Assembly: GCA_964016875.1 (NCBI GenBank)
Contig: OZ024719.1
Coordinates: 64,055,224-64,119,223, forward strand
DNA: 64,000 nt
From: Fallopia convolvulus
Lineage: Eukaryota > Streptophyta > Magnoliopsida > Caryophyllales > Polygonaceae
Direction: 5' to 3'
Shown here: one piece after another, positions 35,236 through 45,900 of the stretch
How the letters are laid out: each line of letters begins with the position of its first letter
How positions within the stretch are numbered: position 1 is the first letter of the stretch
Program-made: the position numbers and the translations under genes
The notes under the pieces: generated by a model
Seen by the model: the letters and a program-made list of their open reading frames with translations, nothing else
Database searches by the model: none
Told to the model about the DNA's origin: nothing

Positions 35236-37093
35236 GGCAAATCTGAGAAGAAATCTATGCCTTTTTGCAAGAATTGCAAACAAAAAGGCCATTTGATTGA
35301 TAAGTGTTACTTTATCTTTGGCTTCCCGCAAGATACAAGTCTTAAAAATAGTTCACCCGGTTCAACAAATTCTTCTTCTGCACAAGCTAATTAGTTTTCT
35401 AGTTCCACTCAATCTTTAGGGACAAATTCACCAATTATTCAGGAACAATTTTCTCAGTTGATTGCTCTTCTAAAAAACACCAAAGAATGATCATCACACG
35501 AGAAAGACTTTGCTTCTTTTGCTGGTAAAATCTTGTCTTCTTCTTCTCATAATTCTTCTTCAACTCATTATTGGATCTTAGACACATGAATAAGCAACCA
35601 TATGTGTTGTGAATAAGTAGTCTATTGTTGACATATCTCATGTTATATGGCATGCTAGATATGGTCATCTACCATTGTATAAATTCAAAGCTATACCTTT
35701 TCTTTTTGATGTAATGAAAGACTATGATTCTCTAATATCTTGTGAAACTTGAGCCAAAGCTAGGCAACACCGTTTACCTTTTCCAAAGAGTTTAATACAT
35801 ACATCTTATCCTTTTGAATTGCTGTATCTTGATGTTTGGGGTCCATATTCTACTACAACTTACAATGGATCGGATATCGGTATTTTCTTATTGTGGTGGA
35901 TGATTTTAGTAGAAATACATGGATACATCTTTTAAGCACAAAAGGAAGTGCTCTTGCCTTTGTTAAATCTTTTATTGCAATGGTTGAACGTTAGTTTGGG
36001 AAGCAAGTTAAAGGGATCAGAATTGACAACGCTCTAGAACTAGGTTCTGCGTTCCAGAGGATATCAATTATCTTATCAGGATCACTCCTTGTTCATCAAA
36101 GATTCAGGATAACTTAAAGTGTTTTTGGCTGTTTATGTAGACACCATTTTTCTCACATGCAATGATTTCCATGAAATTCATTCTTTGAAATCTTTTCTAG
36201 ATGATTCATTCAAGATCAAAGGCATTGGGGAGACAAATTTCTTCTTAGACATAGAGTTCAAGAGAAGCAAAGAAGGAATTTGTGTCTTTCAAAAGAAGTT
36301 CATAACTGAGATATATGTTAGAAGAATTCAATTGCTCAATGTTTCTCCTTTGGTGAGTCCTCTGAATCTTCATTGCAAATTGTTGATCAAAGATGGTTCT
36401 TTATTGCCAAATCCTACAATTTGTAGAAAATTAGTTGGTAAACTAAATTTTCTAGTTCATACTCGCCCTGACTTGGCTTTCACTGCCCAGTTTTTGAGCC
36501 AATTTATGCAAGCTCCTTGTCAATATCATATGGATGATGCTATTCACACTCTAAGGTACTTAAAAGGGACTATGGATAAAGCTTTACTTTTGAATGCAAC
36601 ACCTTGTTTCAAATTATCAACTTTCTGCGATGCAGATTGGGCTTCTTGTCCCAATAGTATAAAATCTGGTAGTGGCTATGTTATTTATCTAGGAGATACT
36701 TTGATCTTTTTAAAAAGTAAGAAGTATCAAACAATCTAATTATCTAGTGTAGAAGCAGAATATCGGTCTCTTTGCAGAGTACCAAGTGAACTTGCTTGGT
36801 TAATTCGTTTATTACATGAGTTTTGTGTTCAAAACATCACTCCAATACCTTTAAAATATGACAACCAGACTGCCATCTATATTGCTCACAACCCGGTCTA
36901 TCACGAACGCACCAAACACGTCGAAGTCGACTGTCATATTGTCAAAGAGAAATTACTAAAGGGTCTTATCCAATTGTCTCACATGTCTACACAACACCAA
37001 CCTGAAGATGCTCTTACACAGATTATGCCTAGATATAGAATGTCTGAAATACATGACAAGTTGGCTTTGGTTAAAGCTTCTTTGTTTTCTTAG
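35236..37093 (+). pseudogene. Decayed Ty1/Copia gag-pol fragment
   Basis: Starts abruptly at the inverted-repeat edge inside gag with a zinc knuckle (CKNCKQKGHLIDKC near 35262-35310). It continues through a damaged protease, a GAG-pre-integrase/integrase piece (HARYGHLPLYKFKAIPF, YLDVWGPYSTTTY) with stops, then jumps to the C-terminal RT (VYVDTIFLTCNDFHEIHSLK near 36131), TRPDLAFTAQFLSQF and RNase H (LSTFCDADWASCPNS; LSSVEAEYRSL; HERTKHVEVDCHIV), ending at TAG 37091. The integrase core to mid-RT is deleted and several stops are present. The RT catalytic motif reads VYVDT where YVDD is expected. Confidence 0.85.
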
Positions 37094-37886
37094 AAATATT
37101 GATTGTAATCTAACTCTTGTACAATTAACACACATGATGAATACAATTATTCTTTCATTCTCTATCATAACAATGCAACTTCTCCCAATAAAATATAAGC
37201 GAAATACGAAAATAAAGAGAGATTTAATATTAAAAAAATCTCACACTGAGTGTTCTAGTGGTATAGAAAGCATGTGAGATGTTAAATTGTTGAGAAGTCT
37301 CGTATTCAATTCTTGCTTTTGTTCTTTCGTTTGAGTGATAAATTCTCGCAATCTCTTATATTATTGGGTCGATTTGGTCGATGGAAGTCGATTTATCTAA
37401 TTCATACTTTTTCATTTCTAATAAAAATTTACAAAAAAATCAATATTACTCCGACGTTGACCGAGAACAAATTCTCACGTGCCGGTCGCACGTGACCTAT
37501 CGATAGGGTTTCATTCGGTACTAAAAAAAATAGAAGGGTCGAAGGGTCCACTGTCCACCCACCGTGGCCGCTTCTGTTACGGAAACGGACATGTTGATAA
37601 ATCCACGCCCTTGAACAGCAACTACCCTCTTTCGCCTTCTCGCCAACAATACAGAAGAGGAGGATAAAGAAAGATTTGGCGGCCGCTCGCTCCGTCAACT
37701 TCTCTCTCTCCGTTTCACTCCCTTTGCCTTCCTTCTTCCTCCAATAATTCCACCGCCCCCCCTTTTCGCTTCTTTTTGCCCTAATAATTCCCAGCCTATC
37801 CAAACGCGGCCTTTATCTCGCCGTCGCCGTTCTTATATCAGGAGGATAAGACAGGATATTGATTATCGGCTGATCGGACGGTGGAG
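37094..37886. other. Intergenic DNA and PP1 promoter/5' UTR
   Basis: AT-rich to about 37430, including a SINE-like block. It then becomes GC-richer towards the PP1 start. No clear TATA box; the leader is CT-rich (about 37680-37760). Confidence 0.45.
37241..37431 (+). repeat. tRNA-derived SINE-like element
   Basis: The 5' part has an A-box-like TAGTGGTATAG and a B-box-like GTATTCAATTC spaced as in a tRNA. The block ends near TTTACAAAAAAATC. AAAAAAATC occurs at both borders and may be a duplication. Too diverged to be a functional tRNA. Confidence 0.35.
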
Positions 37887-40800
37887 ATGGAAGACGCGTT
37901 GGTGGATGACATCATCCGGAGGCTGATGGACGCGAAGAAAGGGAGGACGGTGAAGCAGGTCCACCTCTTGGAGTCGGAAATCCGGCAGCTATGTGCCGCG
38001 TCCAAGGAGATTTTTCTCAGCCAGCCGAATCTTCTCGAGCTCGAAGCTCCTATTAAGATTTGCGGTATACTTTTAAGACCTTGACTTCTCTCTCTTTCTA
38101 TATCCACGAGCTTTGAGGTCGGAATGTCTATTTGATTGTTTTTGTATGTTTCATCGGATAAGGGTTTTAGGGTTAATTGATGGATTTTAACCTGGTAAAT
38201 GGTAATCAACTTTTATGCTTTTATGGAGTGATGGCTAGTGCCTTTTTGGATTTATTGTTATTAGTTCGTTTTTTTCTGTAGAGTTTTATTTTCTTTGCTG
38301 ATAGTGACCAGGATTTAAGGGTGAACATATAAAAGGTTTAGGCACTTGTTGTTCAACTGAGAAGAAATGGTTACATCTGCATAGAAATTGAACGTATTCT
38401 ATTCCTAATTGATTTTGGTGATATTACTACTGCTGGTGGTGGGTTGATTGCTTGCAGAAAGAACAAGCTATATTTTTTTTGAGGTTGTGTTGTTTCTGGT
38501 TCTGCAAGTTGAGATTCCTCGTTCACTGTTCTTGGTTTCTATCAGCTTATATTGAAGAGAAATGTGAATAAGCATACTTAATGCACTCTTGAATATTACA
38601 AGTTATTAAATAGATCTCTTGAAAGATAGTGTTTCCTGTTCCATTTGCTATATACAGCCACTCTTCAATGTTTACCATAAGGAAAAGATGATTGCTTTCT
38701 TTTTATTCCAAGAAGTCCTGTGCTTTTGTTGAGCCATGCCTGATGGTTTCCAAGCTTTTGCTGGAACTTATGTATTATTCTATTTGCACTTTCCTGAAAT
38801 CCTTAGGGAAGCTGGTTGATGTTTGATAGATAAGGCAATAGCGTCTCCAGATTCTGAGATTTCCGCAAAATGTCTCTTCTAGTTTTGTCCATGGTGTGGA
38901 TGGTGTTTAAAATTCTAGACAATGGAGACACAAATAAGTGCGTATAAAAGGAAACATAATGTCTGCATGATAGATGATATCATTAGGAATATATGGAGGG
39001 GAAAAAGCACAATTAGATGCTAATTTAGGATTATTAGGCTAATGAAGCTCCCTTTCTCATGTTTCGATGCATTTATATGTTGCTTTTAACATTATGAGCT
39101 GTTCATTCGTAACATTCTTTCTATGCTTGATCCTCATCAATGCGGTAGGGGCGGGACTAAATTTAAAGCCTTTACTTATAAAGAACCCATGCCCTACCGA
39201 ATAAAGAAAGAAAAGAAAGAACATTACGAACTTGCCTTGATTTTTATTGCTTTTTTTTTTCGGATACAAATAGTGTAAAACTTCCTTGAGAGAGTTTTGC
39301 TTTCAGAAGATTCATGTAGCTTTATAGTGCACATTGTACCTTTTTTGGTGCTCTGTCCGTTAATAAATGGGCTCCGAACTTTGTTACACCTTTTATGGCA
39401 TGCTTACTTTGTTTATAACAGAAAAAGATCCCAACAACAACAACAACATTGACCCAGTGAGGTTCAGGTACAGCGGATTCGGGGTGGGGTGGGGTCAACC
39501 GGTACGCCCGATAGACCCAAGAAAAACTGAAATTCAGCTATATGACAATAATAACTGAATTTTGTTAGAATGCACCAAAATTGATATAGGGACTAAGTCC
39601 ATCTCAAAGGCAGTGTATAAAAGCCAATGAGCATGAGGAAAGATCCCGGCAATTGGTAGATAATAGATACTGATGAAGTTGTGAATACATTATTTTTAAA
39701 TTCATTTTCTGCATTTGACTCACTATGTGAGCTGCATTCGTAAGTATTTTTGCAATCTTGTGTTACGAATTATGAACTATAAACAAGCTGCATTTCTTCT
39801 CATCTACTTTATGCAGAAAACTTAATCAATGATGTCCGCGAGCAAGCTGCACTTTTTAGTTCTACTAGATTAAATGTTATATTTGACATAACTACTTCAT
39901 CCATTTTTGGCAGGGTAGGTTGTGTAGATAAGCTTCCAGAGTCCAGTTATAACTTATAAGTTTACTTGTACCTTTAGAGGTGTTTTCTCTTTACATATAG
40001 TTTGCTTAATTTGTCCCGACCTCCTTGACTTATTGCATGCATGTTGTGCTACCTTCCACTGAGTTCTCATATGCTCTTGGTATATATAGTCTTTGAATCT
40101 CTCTTCATCTAAAATAGATATATTTACTCTTGTTTGTTCTTCATGGATATAGCATTTTATCGGCTCTCTTCCAAGCCATGATTAATTTCTTATTAGTTTA
40201 CACTGAATTTGTTATTGAATGCCTTAGGTGATGTTCATGGTCAATTTTCCGACCTTCTTCGCTTGTTCGAGTATGGAGGGTTCCCACCTGAGTCAAATTA
40301 CTTATTTCTAGGGGATTATGTTGACCGTGGAAAGCAAAGCATTGAAACCATTTGTCTTCTTCTTTCATACAAGATAAAATATAAGGAGAACTTCTTTCTG
40401 CTTAGGGGTAACCATGAATGTGCTTCCATTAACCGCATATATGGGTTTTATGACGAGTGTAAGAGAAGGTTCAATGTTCGGCTTTGGAAGACATTTACAG
40501 ATTGTTTCAATTGTTTGCCTGTTGCTGCTGTTATTGATGAAAAGATCCTTTGCATGCACGGCGGTCTGTCCCCTGATTTGAAGAACTTGGACCAGATTAG
40601 GAATATACCTCGCCCTATTGATGTTCCTGATCAGGGCCTTCTCTGTGATCTACTGTGGGCTGACCCTGATAAGGAGCTTGATGGATGGGGGGAGAATGAC
40701 AGGGGAGTATCCTTCACATTTGGTGCAGACAAAGTTGGTGAATTTCTTGAGAAACATGATATGGACCTTATTTGTCGTGCTCATCAGGTAACTTCCAAGG

Positions 40801-41769
40801 GCTTGTTATTCTTTCATCAACAAAACCATCCATTGAGTTATATATAATGCTGATGAAAATACTATATCATTTGATTAATTTTGAGGTGATTACTCTGTTT
40901 ATAATCACTCAAATATGGGCTCGTTTTATAGCATTATTATTCTATACTTATACTCTAATAATGTTTAATTTTTACAATTTAGTTCACAATTAATTTTTGC
41001 TACCCTTTAGGCATACTCGGAGAAATCTCAAAGGCATAGTACCAAATGAAAAAGAAAAAATAAAAAATAAAATTGCTGCACAAACAAATGTTAACAAAAG
41101 TGGTGAGTGCACCTAGAATTCCCCTATTCTTTAGCTAGCATATGAACTGTTATCATTAATAAACTTTGGCGCTTACATTGCTCCAATTGCTGCTTCTCTT
41201 GTTTCTCTTAAAATGCACGTTTCCAGTTTAAGGTGGTCACACGCAAACGTTATAAATGCTTACAATTTTATTTTTCTCTTGAAATGGTATATTCTGATTC
41301 CGTATATTTCACTGGGTTTTTTTGCTATTTAGGTTGTAGAAGATGGTTATGAATTCTTTGCACAGCGTCAGCTGGTGACTGTATTTTCTGCACCAAATTA
41401 CTGTGGCGAGTTTGATAATGCTGGAGCCATGATGAGCGTGGATGATAGTTTGACTTGCTCCTTTCAAATCCTTAAAGCCTCTGAGAAGAAGGGTAGACTG
41501 ACTTTTGGTAATAACTCCTCCAGACCTGCAACTCCACCTCACAAGGTATTATGTATTTCACTATTTCTTGACTGAAACTCAATACAAAATTTCCATGGTT
41601 AAGGTCGGAATTAGTGTTAAGTACATCCAAGATTAAGAGTCTAAGGGTCAAAATGGACCCTTGTATGCTTATAGCTTTTTTTCAGAATGTTTCAACAGAG
41701 AAGAGTTTATTATTCCTATATAGAGTCTGATGCCAAATATCGTTTGATCCTTTCCAGGGCAAGGGCTAG
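37887..41769 (+). CDS. TOPP-like: Serine/threonine protein phosphatase PP1 catalytic subunit (TOPP-like)
   Basis: Metal-dependent Ser/Thr phosphatase, nuclear and cytosolic, given specificity by regulatory subunits. Exons 37887-38064, 40228-40787, 41333-41545 and probably 41758-41769, all GT-AG, give 320 residues, a normal PP1 length. Signature motifs are intact: GDVHGQ (split across intron 1), GDYVDRG, LLRGNHE, the metal-binding HGG, and SAPNYCGEFDNAGAMM. The N-terminus MEDALVDDIIRRLMDAKKGR is typical of plant PP1. The short last exon is the least certain part: GKG-stop at 41758, or F-stop at 42294 after a long pyrimidine tract and CAG. Intron 1 is 2163 bp and carries a SINE tail. The start ATG follows a CT-rich leader. 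Confidence 0.95.
39429..39530 (-). repeat. SINE/RTE 3'-end fragment in PP1 intron 1
   Basis: (CAA)n followed by TTGACCCAGTGAGGTTCAGG and a GGGGTGGGGTGGGG run. On minus it reads as the TTG-tailed 3' end of Au-type SINEs or RTE LINEs. Ends are not clear. Confidence 0.55.
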
Positions 41770-42299
41770 AGACTGGCTTTGAGATCAAAAGAAATGCTCA
41801 ATTGGGAGTACATTAATTAACATTTCCGGTGGAATACCATTATGTATCACCCAGAATGATTTCTGAACTCACAATAGTTGTTTCCTCAGAAGATGGAGCT
41901 AAAACTGATTTGGCAATACAATTGTCTTAAAAGTGCTATCCTGCCTTACATGGTCACTTTGTTATGTCACAGATTAAATTTTGTTGTAATTTCTGATTTT
42001 TAAACAAATGTGGGCACCTTTTAAAACTGCATCTGAACTTTGGGTGGAATGCAATTTGGTAGCTTCATGGGTTTAACAAACGTTTAGATTTGAATTCACC
42101 GTGTCCATTGAGTTTCATTGATTAGTTTGGCAAACTTATGCATCCATATGCTGTTTTGATTGTAGCTTGGTAAACTTACCTTTTCATGTACTGGGACACT
42201 GGAGAATTCTAATTGATGAAAGCATCAACTAGAAAGATTTTCAATGGATAGTTCTAACAGTAATTGTTCTTTCTTTTTTTTTCTTTTTTGCAGTTTTAA

Positions 42300-42640
42300 T
42301 GACAAATATGGTAGTCTCACAGCTTTTAGGGTAGAGTTCGGGTAAGAAAGGTCATTTCCATGTAAAATGATAAAAAAGTCATTTCCATGTAAAATGTGAA
42401 AAAAGAGTTATTGGATGGAAAGAAATTAAGGATTTAAGGGTGCAAATTATTTCACTAAAAAGGGAAAAAAGTGGCACGGTTGAATTTTTGGTAAATTATT
42501 CTCATAATTTTTGAATTAAAAAAAAAAGGGGCATGTGTGGGATATGTATCAAAATTGGATTTTTTTTGCATTAAAATTGTTTTTTGGTATTAAAACTGGT
42601 TGTATGTGCATCAAAACTGTGTACATATATGTTTTTCACA
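42300..42640. other. PP1 3' flank and start of TGTGCATCAAAA-rich repeat
   Basis: A short tandem GTCATTTCCATGTAAAATG pair lies at about 42349-42393. From 42535 on, GTATCAAAA, TATTAAAA and TGTGCATCAAAA motifs recur. The same motifs resume at 63690, on the far side of the nested elements. Confidence 0.5.
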
Positions 42641-42649
42641 TTCACTTGA

Positions 42650-44372
42650 TCAGATTGATAGTAGAGGTTTGCAGAGAGAGGGGGAAAATCTGTACATGGT
42701 TTTAGTGATTTAGAAAAGGCATACAACAAGGTGCCTAGAGAGTTGCTTTGGAGGTGCTTGGAAGCTAGAGAGGTTTCAAAGATGTATATTGGAATCCTTA
42801 AGGATATGTATAAGAGCTCGTTGATAAGTGTGTGTGCACACCAGGTGGGAGCACAAAGTATTTCCAAGTGGGAGTAAACTTGCACCAAAGGTCGGCGTTG
42901 AGTTCTTTTCTGTTTGCTACCGTTCTGGATGCTCTAATGAGGGAGATCCAAGAAGAGGTATTGTCGTGTATGCTTTTCGCCGACGACATCATGCTAGTGG
43001 ACGAATCGAGGGAGGGCATTTGCCGAAAGTTGGAATCTTGGAGAGAGAGAAACTCGTGACAGAGGGTTTCAGGCTGAGTCGGACAAGACAGAGTATGTGG
43101 AGTTCAAGTTTAGTCAGGAGGCAGAGCGAGATGAAGAAGTACATTTGGGAGGAGATGTCATAGCGAAAAAGGAGATGTTCAAATATCTGGGCTCGATGGT
43201 GCAGAGTGATGGGAGCATTGAAGAGGGCATTAGACATCCAGAGGGGTTGGTAGAAGTGGAAGGGCGCATCTGAGGTGTTATGTGACAAAAAGGTTCCACT
43301 CAGGCTTAAGGGCAAGTAGGGATGGAAATGGATCGGGTTATGGATGGATGACCTAATACCATCACCCGACAAACGAAGTAAATGCTCCATCCAACCCGTG
43401 AAAGTCATCATCCGTCAACCGTCCGTTCATCATCCGTCGAGTTTTCGGGTGGGTCGGGTGAAATAATCGGGTGTTTAATTTTACATATTTTTTTGGTCTA
43501 GCACTCTAGCCCATCAAAATATGTATAATAATTATATTTAACAATAAAAAATACAAGTGTAGTGCATAAAAATTACAAAAAGAAGTATAAAGATAAACCA
43601 TTATCTAGAATTCAACCTAATAAAATATAATAAATAATTTAAATTTATAAAATATTCTATACAATTTCAATACATTAAAACAAAATAAAGAATAAACTCA
43701 AATGTATATACAATTATTAAGCGGATGAAACGGGTCGGGTGGTTGCATGGGTGATGGATCCGGTGATGGGTTGGATGACCCTTCACCCACATCCAACCCA
43801 CCAATTAATTAGTCCATCCGTCACTCTTCCATCATCCGTCTTAGATCGATTTTTATCCATATATTTGGATCGGGTGTTCGGACGTATTGAGCATCCATGG
43901 ATAATTTCCATCCCTAAGGGCAAGTTTTATAAAACTGTGGCTAGACCAGACATATTGTATGGGAGTAATGGGACAGAATGTTGGCCAACTACAAAGGCGC
44001 TAAAGCAGAAGTTGATGATAGCGGAGATGAGAATGTTGAGGTGGATGTACGACCACACGATATTGGACAATGAATGAAGTGACGAGGAGCAAGGTGGGAG
44101 TGGCCAGTCTAGGGAAAAACTCCGAGAATCGAGGCTTAGATGGTTTGGGCACATACAAATGAGACCGCTAGAAGTCCCGATCCCGAGGATCAAAAGGTTA
44201 ATCTCTAGATATTTTCACAAGGAAAGGGGTGGGCAAAAAAAGAGTTGAAAGGAAGTCATAAAGCAAGACCTCACCGTTTTGGTAGTTTCAACAGATTTGG
44301 TCATGTGCAAGGGATAGTACCATTGCTCTTTTCCCCTTATTTTTAGTTTTTATCGCTATCAGGTTTTCTTAT
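42650..44372 (+). mobile_element. RTE-type LINE reverse transcriptase remnant, interrupted
   Basis: Frames encode DLEKAYNKVPRELLWRCLEA, SSFLFATVLDALMREIQEE and the catalytic LFADDIMLVDE, then MFKYLGSMVQSDGSIEEG. After the hAT MITE at 43317-43916 it resumes KFYKTVARPDILYGSN, AEMRMLRWM and SKVGVASLGK. This order is that of plant RTE-clade LINEs. Several frameshifts and stops make it inactive, and the 5' half is missing. Its 3' tail lies at 63487-63686, beyond element A. Confidence 0.85.
43317..43916. mobile_element. hAT-type MITE inserted in the LINE
   Basis: 600 bp with ends TAGGGATGGAAATGGATCGG and ATAATTTCCATCCCTA, flanked by a perfect 8-bp duplication AGGGCAAG (43309-43316 and 43917-43924). 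Removing it with one duplication rejoins the LINE reading frame (LRLKGKFYKT). The interior is rich in GGGTCGGGTG, with an AT-rich centre. Confidence 0.93.
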
Positions 44373-45783
44373 TGATGTTTGTGTTTTTAGCTTAGTCTTT
44401 AAGTGTTTTCTTGGTTGTTTAGTATAGTTTAAGTGCTTCTGTGTCATTTTTGTGTCTGTTTAAAATGTGTTTGCATGATTTGAGAAAAGTATGAAAGCTA
44501 CTCTGTTTTTATGTTTTTCTGTAGGTTTTTGAAGCAAGTTGGAGCATTCTGGAGGCATTGAGATAGAGCGGAGACAGAGGAGCATGGGAGCTAGAAAGGA
44601 AACAAGGACGTTGGAAAAGGTCCCGGAAAATCCAAAAGAAGCTGTGAAAAAGTACAAAGGAACAAGGCAAAACAGGCTCGTTACCGACCCGCGTGCAGCA
44701 AACAAGAGTTGGCAAAAATTCAGCAAGAGTCTTCCGACCCTAACAGAGTCGACACCGAGGTCCCCTGTGTCGGTAGGCGTAGCCGACATTCGAGTTTTTA
44801 ATATTTTTATTCCGTAATCTTTTAGTTTTAGAAAGTTCAATCTTTATTGAAACTTTTTAGATAGCTTTTTCTAGTATAAATACTCTTGTCTTTAGTAGTT
44901 AGAAGAGGAGTTGGACACGTGAGAAGGAAGAACACAATTGGATTCTCGTTTTCTGGTTTGTGAGAGATCGGTTTAGGAGAGAATTTTTTGTCTTGGGATT
45001 CAAGTAAGTTTATTTTCAATCTAAAGACATGTTTTAATTCAAATATTTTGCTTGTTTATGTTTAAGCATGTGTGAGTAGTCGCTTATTCTAGGATTGGGG
45101 TTGAAAACACGACATGATTGTGTGTGAATGGTATGTGATGAATAATTAAATGCCTTCTATCTATCCTCTGGTTGTTTTGTGCTTATGCTTTGACAAAATT
45201 CGAAGTAATTCGAGTTTGTTTCTTAATCGAAAGAGAAAGTTATGAACTTGAATGTTGATAATATTTGATAACGAAAGTTACAAACTTTGGATAAAAAATA
45301 AGAAGAAAGCGAATTGATTTATGAAAGTTGATTGATTTGCTTGTTTTAATCAACGAAAGTTGATGACTTTATATTTAAGGCATGATATTTATGATTCACA
45401 CTATCCCAATTGCATGATTATGTCGTGGTAGACCTTTATCCTAGATCTTTTTCCTTTATTTGAAAGTTCAATCATACTCTGTTTCACATCAATACCGAGG
45501 CTCTATAAGTTGGTACCGGACCTACGTTTAACTGGTTTTGATTTGTGCTTTGTATGTTGAAGTCTACCTCGTTACCGAGTCTTTAGTGTCGGTACCAAGA
45601 TGGTACTGAGACGTGTTTAATTGTTTTGCTTTGATGTGTTCCTTGCTCAGTTTAGTTTTCCATTGTTTGTTTTTAATTTAGTAATTAAACACAACCTTGC
45701 TTCCCGTTGACGATCTTGACTCCCTATACTCATCGGGGTCTTGACTACAAATTTATTTGTTGTTAAGTAAATCCCTTTCAACA
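44373..45783 (+). repeat. Element A 5' LTR
   Basis: Starts TGATGTTTGTG and ends TTTCAACA. TATA-like TATAAATA at 44875-44882. By eye it is about nine-tenths identical to 62071-63486. It contains several CGNTANCG motifs. Confidence 0.9.
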
Positions 45784-45786
45784 AAT

Positions 45787-45803
45787 TGGCGCCGTTGCTG
45801 GGG
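45787..45803 (+). other. Element A primer-binding site (tRNA-Asp type)
   Basis: TGGCGCCGTTGCTGGGG follows the LTR end by three bases. It matches the usual Athila primer site with one change. Confidence 0.8.
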
Positions 45804-45900
45804 AAGCAATAGTGTCGTGTTTTATTACTTGTGGGTTGGGGAATAGCCCGACCCCGTTTTTATTTCTAATTTGTTTTCTATTTGTTTGTTTTTTCAGCTT

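Noticed and set aside
37241..37320. Functional tRNA gene
   Set aside because: The A- and B-box likeness is weak and the arms do not fold as a cloverleaf. A SINE remnant is more likely.
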